The notes: a model not told the origin generated them from the letters alone. A DNA stretch of 46,024 bases from Bacteroidales bacterium (GCA_028698995.1 JAQVVM010000038.1:1-46024), one strand, 5' to 3'; shown: positions 1-9,596, numbered from the stretch's first letter. Numbers and translations are program-made.

Positions 1-1134
1 AAAGGGGTTCTGGGTGAGCCGGACAAAAAGAGAGTACAACGGCATTTGGCCGATTGTGTCATGTGCAGTGATGAAGTGGAGCGGCTTGAAGCCATGAGTA
101 ATCCTGATAACATTGTACATATCGAAGAAGAAATAAATCATAAAATTGACGAAAAGTTAATCGAAAAAAAAATAAGATGGATTCCCTTCTTTAAAGTTGC
201 TGCAAGCATTTTTCTTATTGCAGGCCTTACATCAATCATTTTATGGCAGTTAGATAACACATCATCGAAAATGGTTTCTGAAAAAATCACACAGGCTGAT
301 AGACCTGTTAAGAATGATATTGCTCTGCTTGAGAGTGAAACCAGAGATATTGATGGGCACTTATTAACTGATGATGCAAGAAGAAGTGCAAATTCAGATG
401 AATTAGAAAATGTCGCAGAAATTCCTGTTGAAGAAGAACAAGATGATGCTCCAGGATATTTCCAGACAGAAGCAACGACTTCAAGCAATCAGGTTGCTCA
501 GGATCAGCAGAGAACAATAACTGCTTCAGGTGCAGCTGTTACAGAAGAAACTGCTTTGGGAGGAAATAGCGGAAGAGTTTCAGAAGATGTTGTTTCTGAT
601 AATGTTTATTTACCTGTTTCAGCAAGATCTGAGACAAGTGAAATTGTTATGAATGAGGCAACCGTCACAAAAACAGAAAGAGGAAGAAGCAACAGAAATG
701 CAACACAAAGTCCTGTTTTTGCACAGGAAGCTTCAAAAGATTCTGAAAGTGAAATTAGCACAATAGCTCTTGAAAGAACAGATGCAGATAGTAGCAGTAA
801 TCATGAGTTTGAAATTGCCGTTTCACAATACAGTGAGGGGCAGTATCAAACAGCTTTAAGGAAATTAAACCGCTTATCAGACAGCCAGTATGTTGTTTTT
901 TATAGAGGTATGTGTCATTATTACCTGAATAATTTCACTGATGCTACATCAAATCTTTCTTTATTAATAAATGACAACACCTTTTCTTTGTTTGAAGATG
1001 CACAATGGTTCTATGCTCTCAGCCTTTTCAAAAACAGAAAATTCACTGAATCAAAAACTGTCCTACTCATAATTACTGAAGGCAAAGGAAAATATGCTGA
1101 CAGGGCGACTGAATTACTTAACAGTATTCCATAG
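1..1134 (+). CDS. Anti-sigma-factor-like zinc-finger/TPR membrane protein (5' end cut by window)
   Basis: The frame is open from base 1, so the N-terminus lies outside the window and 377 residues are visible. The first visible residues include HLADCVMC, the H-x3-C-x2-C pattern of the zinc-binding anti-sigma domain (ZAS family). A membrane segment follows at about visible residues 60-84, then a long Ser/Thr/Glu-rich low-complexity linker and a C-terminal TPR-like helical region over the last ~100 residues. In Bacteroidota such proteins usually sit directly after an ECF sigma-factor gene, so one may lie just upstream. Inferred role: a membrane-anchored regulator that holds a sigma factor, with the periplasmic TPR part as sensor or scaffold. 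The TTG at 46 is probably not a start, because the zinc-finger histidine lies just before it. Confidence 0.75.
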   Translation, partial: KGVLGEPDKKRVQRHLADCVMCSDEVERLEAMSNPDNIVHIEEEINHKIDEKLIEKKIRWIPFFKVAASIFLIAGLTSIILWQLDNTSSKMVSEKITQADRPVKNDIALLESETRDIDGHLLTDDARRSANSDELENVAEIPVEEEQDDAPGYFQTEATTSSNQVAQDQQRTITASGAAVTEETALGGNSGRVSEDVVSDNVYLPVSARSETSEIVMNEATVTKTERGRSNRNATQSPVFAQEASKDSESEISTIALERTDADSSSNHEFEIAVSQYSEGQYQTALRKLNRLSDSQYVVFYRGMCHYYLNNFTDATSNLSLLINDNTFSLFEDAQWFYALSLFKNRKFTESKTVLLIITEGKGKYADRATELLNSIP

Positions 1135-1199
1135 TAATTTATACTTCTTCAAATTAAAAGAAAAACTTATTTTTACAGAAAAATTAATACTATAAAGCT

Positions 1200-1481
1200 A
1201 TGTTTAAAATTAACACTTACTATGACGGTAACGTACAGTCAATCGGTTTTGAAACTACCGAAGGAAAAGCCAGTGTTGGCGTAATGAATGAAGGCGAATA
1301 TGAATTCGGCACTTCTCAGAAAGAGATCATGAAATTTACTTCGGGGAAGTTTGAAGTGAAATTGCCTGGAGCTTGCTGCTGGAAAAAAATTGACATTAAT
1401 GAAGCTTTTGAAATTGAAGCGAACAAGAAATTCAATGTTAAAATAATTGAAACTGCAAGTTACATTTGTCTTTACAGATAG
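1200..1481 (+). CDS. ppnP: Pyrimidine/purine nucleoside phosphorylase PpnP
   Basis: 93 residues, the usual length for PpnP (YaiE, DUF1255 family), a small cupin-fold enzyme that phosphorolyses nucleosides to base plus ribose 1-phosphate in the cytoplasm. The family core is present: QSIGFETTEGKASVGVMNEG near the N-terminus, GEYEF, a TSGKFEVKLPG strand and the C-terminal ETASYICLYR, which matches the SYLCRY ending of the E. coli protein. It lies 65 bp after the anti-sigma-like gene and is followed by a clear terminator, so it ends the left transcription unit. Its role is likely nucleoside salvage. Confidence 0.93.
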   Translation: MFKINTYYDGNVQSIGFETTEGKASVGVMNEGEYEFGTSQKEIMKFTSGKFEVKLPGACCWKKIDINEAFEIEANKKFNVKIIETASYICLYR

Positions 1482-1501
1482 ACAGCAAGGAAATTATAAA
1501 A

Positions 1502-1536
1502 AAACCTGTCAGATACTTTCCGACAGGTTTTTTTTT
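1502..1536. terminator. Bidirectional intrinsic terminator between ppnP and the prolyl oligopeptidase gene
   Basis: A perfect 9-bp stem AAACCTGTC / GACAGGTTT with an 11-nt loop is followed by a T run on the + strand. The A run before it gives a T run on the - strand. It lies between convergent genes and can serve both. Confidence 0.88.
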
Positions 1537-1574
1537 GGATTCTTTTCAAACTGAAATATAAGCCTCAGTTTGGT

Positions 1575-3710
1575 TTAATGGGTTGATTTATACTTTGGTT
1601 TAATGCCTAAATTATAAAAAGTGAAAGCCCATATATCAGCAGCCTCTTCGATAATCTTTTCAGTTGGTTTACCTGCACCATGCCCAGCCTGAGTATCAAT
1701 ACGAATGAGTACAGGATTCTCGCCTCTGTGTTTCTCCTGTAAAGTTGCAATATACTTAAATGAATGTGCAGGAACCACCCTGTCGTCATGGTCGGCTGTA
1801 GTTACTAATGTTGCAGGGTAATTTATCCCTTCTCTGATATTGTGTAAGGGTGAATATTTATACAGATAATTGAACTCCGTTGAATCTTCGCTGGAACCAT
1901 AATCGCCTGTCCAAGCCCATCCAATAGTAAATTTGTGAAAACGTAACATATCCATAACCCCAACAGCAGGTAAGGCTACTTTAAAAAGCTCAGGTCGTTG
2001 ATTAATGCAGGCACCTATCAGTAATCCACCGTTAGAGCCACCCTGAATAGCCAATTTTTGAGGGTTTGTGTAGTTGTTGTCAATTAAATATTCAGCAGCA
2101 GCAATAAAATCATCAAAAACATTTTGTTTATTCAATTTGGTCCCTGCATCATGCCAATCTTTACCATATTCACCACCACCCCTTATATTGGCAACAGCAT
2201 AAATGCCATCATTTTCTAACAATAACAGGCGACTCAAGCTGAAACTTGGCAGAACACTTACATTAAAGCCACCATAACCATACAATAATGTAGGGTTTTT
2301 ACCATCTAACTCAATTCCTTTCTTATGAACAATAAACATAGGTACTCTTGTACCGTCTTTGCTGGTATAAAAAACTTGTTTAATTTCATAAGCACTTGGG
2401 TCAAAGTCAATATCTGAACTTTTATATATTTCCGATGTATTCTGGGACACGTCGAATTTGTAAATTGTTGAAGGGAAAGTAAATGAAGCATAAGAATAAA
2501 AAGCCACATTATCATCTTTTTCGGAGCTGAAGCTTCCTAAAGTTCCAATGCCCGGTAAATTCAGTTCTCCCCTATTTTGTCCTTCATAATCGTAAAGATA
2601 AACACGACTGGATGCATCCTTGAGATATTCAGCAATGATTTTGTCCCCTGCTAAGTTTACGCTTCTGAGCACATCCTCGCTTTCTGGAATAATGGTTTGC
2701 CAATTGGACTCTTCCGGCATTAAAGGATCCACAAGGACAAGCTTATACATTGGTGCGTCTTTATTGGTAAAAATCAAAATTTTGTTCCCGATATTTTCAA
2801 CAACAGTATAATCGTATTCAAAACCATCAGCAATCTTAATAAATCCGGCACCGCTTTCTTTAAGATTTTTAACATAAAGTGCATTACCTTGAGTCGTCTC
2901 ACTTTCGTAAATAGAAAGATATGTTTCATCTAAGGTAACTGAAGCAGAGAAATTTCTTAATGGAAATTCCCTATTTTCAAAAATAACAATGTCCTCTTGC
3001 TGTGATGTTCCGATTCTGTGATAACAGATCTTATGGTTTTCATTCTTCACTGAAAGTTCAGAACCAGTTGGAGCATCATAACGGCTATAATAAAATCCAT
3101 CTCCCTCCCATGCAATTCCTGAAAATTTTATCCATTCAAGTTTATCATCTAAATGTGCTCCTGTTTCAATATCCATGACATAAAACTCATTCCAATCAGA
3201 TCCTGCTTTTGAGATTCCATATCCAAGATATTTAATATTATTACTTACACTTAAAGCAGAAATTGAAGTGGTACCATCAGCCGATAATTCGTTTGGATCT
3301 AAAAAAACACGGGGTTCACCATCTAAACCTTCCTGAATATAAAGAACACTCTGGTTTTGCATCCCTTCATTTTTGAAGAAGAAAAAGTATTTCCCTTTTC
3401 TGAATGGTGTTCCGTATTTAGGATAATCCCACATTTCCGTAAGTCTGTCCTTGATGGCTTGACGGAAAGGTATCTGTTCCAAATAATTGAAAGTAACTTT
3501 GTTTTGAGCTGCTACCCATTCAGCGGTTTCTGCGGACATATCATCTTCCAACCAACGATATGGATCAGGAACCTGAACACCAAAATAAGTATCTACAGTA
3601 TCAACTTTTTTGGTAATCGGATAATCCATCAACTTAATTTTTTTTTCAGAACAGCCCATCATGATAATAAAAATTAAAACGACAGACATTTTTAGTGCAT
3701 TTTTCATCAT
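1575..3710 (-). CDS. Prolyl oligopeptidase family lipoprotein (peptidase S9A)
   Basis: 711 residues. The N-terminus is a lipoprotein signal with a lipobox ending MMGC (lipid Cys about 20), so the enzyme is exported and lipid-anchored, unlike the cytosolic animal enzyme. The N-terminal VPDPYRWLED motif of S9A is followed by a beta-propeller (about residues 75-420) and an alpha/beta-hydrolase domain. The catalytic triad is visible: Ser559 in GGSNGG, Asp in DHDDRVVP (about 640-643) and His677 in AGHGAGKP. The enzyme cleaves short peptides after proline. The gene is monocistronic, converging on ppnP and diverging from the next gene. A likely -7 box TATATTTG lies upstream. It belongs with the DPP11-like and C1 peptidases elsewhere in the window as part of peptide utilisation. 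Confidence 0.93.
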   Translation of the reverse strand: MMKNALKMSVVLIFIIMMGCSEKKIKLMDYPITKKVDTVDTYFGVQVPDPYRWLEDDMSAETAEWVAAQNKVTFNYLEQIPFRQAIKDRLTEMWDYPKYGTPFRKGKYFFFFKNEGMQNQSVLYIQEGLDGEPRVFLDPNELSADGTTSISALSVSNNIKYLGYGISKAGSDWNEFYVMDIETGAHLDDKLEWIKFSGIAWEGDGFYYSRYDAPTGSELSVKNENHKICYHRIGTSQQEDIVIFENREFPLRNFSASVTLDETYLSIYESETTQGNALYVKNLKESGAGFIKIADGFEYDYTVVENIGNKILIFTNKDAPMYKLVLVDPLMPEESNWQTIIPESEDVLRSVNLAGDKIIAEYLKDASSRVYLYDYEGQNRGELNLPGIGTLGSFSSEKDDNVAFYSYASFTFPSTIYKFDVSQNTSEIYKSSDIDFDPSAYEIKQVFYTSKDGTRVPMFIVHKKGIELDGKNPTLLYGYGGFNVSVLPSFSLSRLLLLENDGIYAVANIRGGGEYGKDWHDAGTKLNKQNVFDDFIAAAEYLIDNNYTNPQKLAIQGGSNGGLLIGACINQRPELFKVALPAVGVMDMLRFHKFTIGWAWTGDYGSSEDSTEFNYLYKYSPLHNIREGINYPATLVTTADHDDRVVPAHSFKYIATLQEKHRGENPVLIRIDTQAGHGAGKPTEKIIEEAADIWAFTFYNLGIKPKYKSTH

Positions 3711-3749
3711 TTGTAAAATATTTGTTAGACATTATTTTTTTTTGAAAAG

Positions 3750-3757
3750 CAAATATA
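3750..3757 (-). promoter_or_regulatory. Candidate -7 box of the prolyl oligopeptidase gene
   Basis: Read on the - strand this is TATATTTG, matching the Bacteroidota -7 consensus TAnnTTTG, about 40 bp before the start codon. No TTG is seen at the expected -33 distance. Confidence 0.45.
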
Positions 3758-3954
3758 ATAGATTTTTAAATGGAAAAACACAGAGTATTCACGAATTCAT
3801 CACATTGGCATTTTCAAAACACAAATAAGACGAATTACTAAAGATAAATGTTACAAAAAATAAAAGATCATCATTCTAAAAATTTAATTAATTTTGAATA
3901 AAAAAAAATCTAAATACAACTATTAAATAAAATGTTTAACTAAATCTAAATCAA

Positions 3955-4545
3955 ATGAAAAGACTAATGGTATTTTTTGCAGTATTGCTTATGACCTCTG
4001 CTGCTTATTCTCAAAAAGTTAAATTGAAATCCGGAAGTATGGCTGCTATAAAAGGTGAGGATGTATTTGAAGTTCGGTTTACCTATGAAAACATGAAGGT
4101 AGGAAGAATTACTGAAGCTGAATATGTTACTCAAAAAAGACAGGAAGCCAATGAAAGAGATCACGACGGTGGCGACAGATGGCACACTGCATGGGTAAAT
4201 GACAGGGCTAACAGGTTTGAGCCCAAATTCATTGAGTTGTTTAACAAATATGCTAAAAACCCTGATCTGGTAATAGATAGGGATCGTACCGAGTCAAAAT
4301 ACATCATGATTGTCAATACATATTTTACCGAACCAGGATTTAATGTTGGTATTTCCAGTAAAAAAGCCACAGTAAGTATGCTTGTTACATTTGTAGAAAG
4401 AACAGCTCCTGATACTCCTGTTGCTGTTTTCGATGCCATTCTCGCCCCTGGTGCAGAAGCTTTTGATATGGGTTTCAGAATTCAGGAGGCCTATGCAAAG
4501 GCTGGAAAATCTCTTGCTAAAGTTATTTGCAAGCAATTAAGATAA
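3955..4545 (+). CDS. Secreted protein of unknown function
   Basis: 196 residues with a clear signal peptide (residues 1-19, ending AAYS before QKVKL). The mature protein is soluble, rich in charged residues in the middle (QEANERDHDGGDRWH), and ends in an alternating strand/helix region with a final KSLAKVICKQL helix. No family is recognised with certainty. The overall pattern (KYIMIVNTYFTEPGFN, then a VTFVERT strand) loosely resembles periplasmic lipoprotein-type domains such as DUF4410, but I would not assign it. It is flanked by its own terminator, so it appears to be monocistronic. Confidence 0.7.
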   Translation: MKRLMVFFAVLLMTSAAYSQKVKLKSGSMAAIKGEDVFEVRFTYENMKVGRITEAEYVTQKRQEANERDHDGGDRWHTAWVNDRANRFEPKFIELFNKYAKNPDLVIDRDRTESKYIMIVNTYFTEPGFNVGISSKKATVSMLVTFVERTAPDTPVAVFDAILAPGAEAFDMGFRIQEAYAKAGKSLAKVICKQLR

Positions 4546-4563
4546 CAATAAATTCATTTTCTT

Positions 4564-4596
4564 AAAAAAGTTTCAAGAAATTGAAACTTTTTTTTT
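4564..4596 (+). terminator. Intrinsic terminator after the secreted protein gene
   Basis: A perfect 13-bp stem AAAAAAGTTTCAA / TTGAAACTTTTTT closes a GAAA tetraloop and runs into a T tract. It separates this gene from the TetR operon and ends about 30 bp before that operon's likely promoter. Confidence 0.88.
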
Positions 4597-4626
4597 AATA
4601 TTTTTTTAAATATTATACTTTTTTCG

Positions 4627-4634
4627 TATTTTTG
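4627..4634 (+). promoter_or_regulatory. Candidate -7 box of the tetR/ABC operon with flanking palindromes
   Basis: TATTTTTG fits the Bacteroidota -7 consensus TAnnTTTG and lies 17 bp before the TetR start codon. Two AT-rich inverted repeats surround it: AATATTT/AAATATT (4597-4614) and TATAC/GTATA (4614-4638, spanning the box). Either could be the TetR operator, which would make the operon autoregulated. This is inference, since AT-rich palindromes are common here. Confidence 0.45.
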
Positions 4635-4651
4635 TATATAAATTGTAAAGC

Positions 4652-5236
4652 ATGGAACAATTTGTAAAAAATAAAAAATACCTACAGTTATTGGATGCAG
4701 CCCATGAGCTTTTCTTTAAACATGGGTTCAGGAGGGTTTCGATTGATGAAATATGCCAGAAAGCGGGGGTTAGCAAAATGACATTTTACCGTTTTTTCCC
4801 AAATAAATTTGAATTGGCTAAAACTATTTTCAGAAATATCACTGAAGAAGGGAAAATTAATTTTAAAAACCTTTTAATGTCAGAAATAACGCCTCCCGAA
4901 AAAATGAAGCGCATACTTCTCTTAAAATCTGATGGTACCAAGAATGTCAGCAAAGAGTTTATGAGTGACTTTTATTTAGGTGCTCAAACAGAGCTGAAAA
5001 TATTTGTTGAGAAGCAGAGTGAAGACATGTGGCAAGCCATGCAAGCAGATTGGAAACAGGCACAAGAACAGGGTTTTTTCAGAAAAGATATAAATCCAGA
5101 ATTTATTCTCAGTGCTTCCAGAAAACTCATGGAATTATTCAATGATGAGAAAATTATTGAGATGTACGACACACCACAGGATTTTATAATGGAATTGGCC
5201 AACTTTTTTGCTTATGGCATATCTCCTCACGAATAA
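4652..5236 (+). CDS. TetR/AcrR-family transcriptional regulator
   Basis: 194 residues. The N-terminal DNA-binding domain is typical: LFFKHGFRRVSIDEICQKAG, then VSKMTFYRFFPNK, giving the helix-turn-helix at about residues 29-50. The C-terminal ligand-binding half is helical and diverged, as usual. It is the first gene of a tight co-directional run (10 bp to the beta-barrel gene, then ABC ATPase, two permeases and a LolA-like protein). TetR proteins usually repress their own operon until a small hydrophobic ligand binds, so the system is probably induced by a lipid-like or toxic compound. The ligand is unknown. Confidence 0.92.
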   Translation: MEQFVKNKKYLQLLDAAHELFFKHGFRRVSIDEICQKAGVSKMTFYRFFPNKFELAKTIFRNITEEGKINFKNLLMSEITPPEKMKRILLLKSDGTKNVSKEFMSDFYLGAQTELKIFVEKQSEDMWQAMQADWKQAQEQGFFRKDINPEFILSASRKLMELFNDEKIIEMYDTPQDFIMELANFFAYGISPHE

Positions 5237-5246
5237 GAATGAAATA

Positions 5247-6392
5247 ATGAAAACAAATTACTTCATTTTTTTATTAATTATAATAATTTGTAGCATTTCA
5301 ATTCATGTGAAATCACAGGACTCTTTATCTTATAAAGGACAATTATCATCATGGGTTCAATACAATCCCGACATTTCCAAACCATGGCTATTTGGTGGAA
5401 GATATATGCCGCAGGCAAATTATGAATTCCGTTTTGGTAAAGGTAAGATGCTCGATTTTGAAGCATCAGCCAATATATTCGGTAATGCATTCTTTGATTT
5501 TCCTGACTCGAGTAATTATTTAGCAAAAATTAAACTTTATAGGGCATGGGGAAGGTTTTCTACGGAGCAGTTTGAGTTAAGAGCGGGACTGCAAAAAATC
5601 AATTTTGGCTCTGCCAATATGATAAGACCACTGATGTGGTTTGATAAAATTGACCCAAGAGACCCCCTTCAATTAACAGATGGTGTTTGGGGTATTTTGG
5701 GGAGGTATTATTTTCTGAATAATGCCAATTTATGGATTTGGGGTTTATATGGAAACAAAGATTTGAAAACATGGGAAAATGCATCCACAAATCAAAAATT
5801 TCCTGAATTGGGAGGCAGATTACAACTGCCGGTACCAAAAGGAGAAACAGCTCTTTCCTATCATTACAGGCTTTCTGATTTAGAGGCTATAGACACGTCA
5901 TTCTTAGGCATGTCAGAAATTGCCGAAAACAGAGTGGGTCTTGATGGCAAATGGGATTTATCGGTTGGTTTATGGGTAGAAACGGTCTGGATTAATAAAC
6001 TCAAGAACATCGGTATGCATACCAACCAGGAAATTTTAAATGCAGGACTTGATTATACCTTTCCTTGGGGGAATGGTATTTATACTGTTGTTGAACAATT
6101 GCTTGTTTCTTTTGATGAAAATCCCTTTGAATTTTCTAATAAAATTTATTTTACAGGAACTTCCGTTTCCTATCCTTTAAGCATGTTTGACAATATAGGA
6201 GTCATTATCTATTATGATTGGATGCATAAAAACACCTACAGTTTTGCCAACTGGAAAAAGCAATATGACAACTTTTCATTTTACTTAATGGCCTATTTTA
6301 ATCCTATGAATTATCAGATGCCTATAGGTAATGATGCCGGAAATATCTTTGCAGGAAAAGGAATTCAACTAATGATTGTTTATAATCACTGA
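5247..6392 (+). CDS. Outer-membrane beta-barrel protein of the Lol-like ABC operon
   Basis: 381 residues. The ATG at 5247 is chosen over an upstream in-frame start at 5208 because it gives a proper signal peptide (KTNYFIFLLIIIICSISIHV, cleaved near KSQD) and avoids overlap with tetR. The mature protein consists of alternating aromatic/hydrophobic strands (YELRAG-, LWIWGLYGN-, WVETVWIN-type segments) with Gly and aromatic girdles, as expected of a 14-18-strand barrel. It resembles porin-like or DUF1302-like barrels, but I cannot name a family. Located between a regulator and an ABC transporter, it is the natural outer-membrane part of the system. Inferred role: outlet or acceptor for the molecule moved by the permeases and the LolA-like carrier. 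Confidence 0.8.
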   Translation: MKTNYFIFLLIIIICSISIHVKSQDSLSYKGQLSSWVQYNPDISKPWLFGGRYMPQANYEFRFGKGKMLDFEASANIFGNAFFDFPDSSNYLAKIKLYRAWGRFSTEQFELRAGLQKINFGSANMIRPLMWFDKIDPRDPLQLTDGVWGILGRYYFLNNANLWIWGLYGNKDLKTWENASTNQKFPELGGRLQLPVPKGETALSYHYRLSDLEAIDTSFLGMSEIAENRVGLDGKWDLSVGLWVETVWINKLKNIGMHTNQEILNAGLDYTFPWGNGIYTVVEQLLVSFDENPFEFSNKIYFTGTSVSYPLSMFDNIGVIIYYDWMHKNTYSFANWKKQYDNFSFYLMAYFNPMNYQMPIGNDAGNIFAGKGIQLMIVYNH

Positions 6393-6428
6393 TCAATATA
6401 CATGTAAATATTTAATTCAATTTTCAAA

Positions 6429-7121
6429 ATGGAAAATACGTCAATAATTCAAACAAAAGAATTGGTAAAAAAATTCCCCATAGGAAAATCCTTTTTCACC
6501 GCCCTTAATGGTATAAATTTATCATTTGATAAAGGTGAATTTGCTGGACTCATTGGGCCAAGCGGTTCAGGGAAAACAACATTGCTCAACATCATTGGTT
6601 CTTTGGACACGCCCACATCAGGTGATGTTACAGTCCTGGGTCATTCGGTTGGTAAGCTTTCAGCAAAACAGGCGGCACGTTTACGAAAAGAACAGTTCGG
6701 TTTTATTTTTCAGAGTTATAATTTATTAGCTGTTCACAATGTATATGAGAATGTTGAATTCCCTCTGTTATTACTGAAATACAATGCCAACGAACGGAAG
6801 AAAATGATTATGGATGCCCTTTCGTGGGTAGGTTTGACAGATAAAATCAAATCGAAACCACCACAATTATCAGGAGGTGAATGTCAGCGTGTTGCTATAG
6901 CAAGAGCCATGGTGAAAAGGCCATCACTTGTATTGGCAGATGAGCCCACAGCCAATCTTGATGCAGTAAATTCACACAACATCCTGCAAACCATGTTAAA
7001 ACTTAACGAGGAGCTTAAAACAACTTTTCTGTTTGCAACCCATGATGAAAAAGTAATCAATTACCTGAAAAGAAAAATTTATCTGCTTGATGGTAAGGTT
7101 GATAAAGATGTTATAAAATAA
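6429..7121 (+). CDS. ABC transporter ATP-binding protein (LolD/MacB type)
   Basis: 230 residues, typical of the LolD/MacB/FtsE group. Walker A is GPSGSGKTT (43-51), the signature is LSGGECQR (147-154) and Walker B/D-loop is LADEPTANLD (Asp171). The Q-loop region reads FGFIFQSYNLL. ATPases of this group drive mechanotransmission: they move periplasmic domains of FtsX-type permeases rather than passing substrate through the membrane. The two following genes encode exactly such permeases. The resemblance to LolD suggests lipoprotein or lipid extraction, but the assignment to substrate rests on context. Confidence 0.95.
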   Translation: MENTSIIQTKELVKKFPIGKSFFTALNGINLSFDKGEFAGLIGPSGSGKTTLLNIIGSLDTPTSGDVTVLGHSVGKLSAKQAARLRKEQFGFIFQSYNLLAVHNVYENVEFPLLLLKYNANERKKMIMDALSWVGLTDKIKSKPPQLSGGECQRVAIARAMVKRPSLVLADEPTANLDAVNSHNILQTMLKLNEELKTTFLFATHDEKVINYLKRKIYLLDGKVDKDVIK

Positions 7122-7149
7122 AGAAGAAAATAATTAAATAATATATAAA

Positions 7150-8325
7150 ATGAAGATAGCACTAAAACTGGCTTATAGAAACCTCTTAGGTGCCGGTTTA
7201 CGCACATGGCTCAATGTCATTGTCCTGTCTTTTTCCTTTGTGATAATAATCTGGATGAAAGGCATCATAATCGGATGGGATTATCAGGCAAAAACCGACA
7301 TGACCAATTGGGAAATAGGGGGAGGTCAATATTGGCACGAAAATTATGATCCATTTGATCCATTTACATTTGCAGAGAGTCATGGTACTATTCCGGAACC
7401 ATTGAAAAAGGAAATAGCACTTGGAGAAACAGAACCTACTTTAATTGTATCGGGACATATTTATCCACAAGGAAGAATGATTCCAATAACACTTGTAGGC
7501 ATCAATCCAGAACAGAAGATATTAAAGTTACCAACACACATGCTTGATACCCAGATTACTACAATTCCTGCCATCATTGGATTATCTTCCTCACGAAATT
7601 TCAAACTGGGTAAAGGTGATAATGTCAGCATTAGATGGAGAGATGTAAACGGCATGTTTGATGCCACTGAGATTCTTATAACCGATGTGTTCAACTGTAA
7701 TGTTCCGTCTGTAGAAAACGGTAAGATTTTCATGCCACTAAAAAAGCTTCAGGAAATGGTTGTGATGGAAAACGAAGCCACAATCTTTACATTTAAAAAT
7801 GAAAAAACAGAAAGAGAAGCTATTGAAGGATGGACACTAAAAACAAAGGAAGATTTGACCAAGTCTGTTGACGATTTGATAAAAACCAAGAATGCAGGAC
7901 AGTCTGTTCTTTATGCAGTTCTTTTATTTCTCGCCATGCTGGCCATTTTTGACACGCAGGTTTTGTCTATTTTTAGAAGACAAAAAGAAATTGGGACGTA
8001 TGTAGCACTAGGATACACGAGGCGAGAAGTCGTTGTTTTGTTTACCGTTGAAGGAGCCATGTATTCCATTCTTGCAGCCATAACATCTGCCATTTATGGC
8101 ATTCCATTTCTAATATGGCAGGCAAATGTAGGATGGACAATGCCGATTGATTCAAGTGAATTTGGAATGGCTATAGCTCAGACACTCTATCCTGTGTACA
8201 GTGCAGGACTGATAATAACCACAGTAGTTATAATTGTTATTGTTACAACTGTTGTCAGTTACTGGCCGGCTAAAAAAATAGCAAAAATGAATCCTACAGA
8301 AGCATTAAGGGGGAAAATACAATGA
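7150..8325 (+). CDS. ABC transporter permease, FtsX/LolE type
   Basis: 391 residues. The topology is classic MacB/LolC/E: one N-terminal membrane helix (about 20-42), a large periplasmic domain (about 45-250) and three C-terminal helices (about 255-275, 305-330, 350-375). The FtsX-type end motif YWPAKKIAKMNPTEALRGK is at the C-terminus. It overlaps the next permease gene by 4 bp (ATGA), so the two are translationally coupled and probably form a LolC/LolE-like heterodimer. It has a two-aspartate/aromatic-rich segment early in the ectodomain, not seen in the partner. Confidence 0.93.
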   Translation: MKIALKLAYRNLLGAGLRTWLNVIVLSFSFVIIIWMKGIIIGWDYQAKTDMTNWEIGGGQYWHENYDPFDPFTFAESHGTIPEPLKKEIALGETEPTLIVSGHIYPQGRMIPITLVGINPEQKILKLPTHMLDTQITTIPAIIGLSSSRNFKLGKGDNVSIRWRDVNGMFDATEILITDVFNCNVPSVENGKIFMPLKKLQEMVVMENEATIFTFKNEKTEREAIEGWTLKTKEDLTKSVDDLIKTKNAGQSVLYAVLLFLAMLAIFDTQVLSIFRRQKEIGTYVALGYTRREVVVLFTVEGAMYSILAAITSAIYGIPFLIWQANVGWTMPIDSSEFGMAIAQTLYPVYSAGLIITTVVIIVIVTTVVSYWPAKKIAKMNPTEALRGKIQ

Positions 8326-9596
8326 TACGATTTTTAATAAAAGGCTTAATTCGCGACAAAAGCCGTAGTCGCACTCCTGTTATCATAGTGACACTTGGTG
8401 TACTCTTAACGGTCTTTCTGCATGCCTATATCACAGGATTTATGGGAGACACCATTGAATTAAATGCCCGTTTTACCCATGGTCATTTAAAAGTTATGAC
8501 AACATCATATGCAGAAAATATGAGTCAGATTCCAAATGATTTGGCTTTGATAGAAGTTGGTGATTTGCTTGATAAATTGAACGAGCAATACCCTGATGTA
8601 AAGTGGGTACCTCGTATCCAGTTTGGAGGGTTGATTGATGTACCGGATGAAAACGGAGAAACACGTTCACAGGGACCTGCCATGGGGTTAGCAATGGATT
8701 TTTTGACAGGTAATAGTGGTGAAACTGAACGCTTACAAATAGAAAAATCCATAGTCAGAGGTCAGATGATAAAAAAACAGGGTGAAGCCCTTTTAAGCGA
8801 ATCTTTTTCACAGAAACTGAAAGTCGAACCCGGTGATGTCATTACCTTAATAAGTTCTACAATGAACGGCAGCATGAGTATCAATAATTTTACTGTGGCA
8901 GGAACTGTTTTATTCGGAGCGGAAGCCATTGATAGAGGAGCTCTAATGATTGATATTGAGGATGCCAGAACAGCATTAGACATGTATGATGCTGCAGGAG
9001 AAGTGCTTGGATTTATGAACAGCGGTTTTTATAATGATGAAGAAGCATTGAAAATGGCAAAAACATTCAATAAGGAAAACAATATATCCGAAGATGAATT
9101 TGCACCACTAATGATGAGTTTAAGTCAGCAGGGTAATATGGGACAATATGTAAAACTTACTGAAGTATGGAGTATTTATATCTCAATGGTTTTTATTATT
9201 GCCATGGCTATCGTACTTTGGAATGCAGGCTTGTTAGGTGGTTTACGCAGGTATGGAGAATTTGGAATACGCCTTGCCATGGGTGAAGAGAAAGACCATG
9301 TGTATCTAAGCCTAATTTATGAAGCTGTTTTTATTGGTACCATGGGTACTATTATTGGAACAGCCATTGGACTTCTTTTAGCCTGGCTGTTGCAGACCTA
9401 TGGTCTTGATATTTCAGGGATGATGGAAGGTGCTGCCATGATGTTTCCTTCAGAAATTAAGGCCAGAATAAGTCCTTCCGATTATTATATAGGGTTTTTC
9501 CCCGGGCTTTTTTCAACTGTTCTTGGTGCCATGCTTGCAGGGATTGGTATTTATAAAAGAAAAACATCTCAATTATTTAAAGAGCTTGAATCATAA
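8322..9596 (+). CDS. ABC transporter permease, FtsX/LolC type (partner subunit)
   Basis: 424 residues with the same four-helix FtsX topology: first helix about 18-40, periplasmic domain about 45-280, then helices at about 285-305, 335-360 and 390-415. The start overlaps the previous stop (ATGA at 8322-8325). The cytoplasmic loop GGLRRYGEFGIRLAMGEEK is the usual coupling region that contacts the ATPase. The two permeases are clearly different in sequence, which favours a heterodimer as in LolCDE rather than a MacB-like homodimer. It is followed 100 bp later by a LolA-like gene. Confidence 0.93.
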   Translation: MIRFLIKGLIRDKSRSRTPVIIVTLGVLLTVFLHAYITGFMGDTIELNARFTHGHLKVMTTSYAENMSQIPNDLALIEVGDLLDKLNEQYPDVKWVPRIQFGGLIDVPDENGETRSQGPAMGLAMDFLTGNSGETERLQIEKSIVRGQMIKKQGEALLSESFSQKLKVEPGDVITLISSTMNGSMSINNFTVAGTVLFGAEAIDRGALMIDIEDARTALDMYDAAGEVLGFMNSGFYNDEEALKMAKTFNKENNISEDEFAPLMMSLSQQGNMGQYVKLTEVWSIYISMVFIIAMAIVLWNAGLLGGLRRYGEFGIRLAMGEEKDHVYLSLIYEAVFIGTMGTIIGTAIGLLLAWLLQTYGLDISGMMEGAAMMFPSEIKARISPSDYYIGFFPGLFSTVLGAMLAGIGIYKRKTSQLFKELES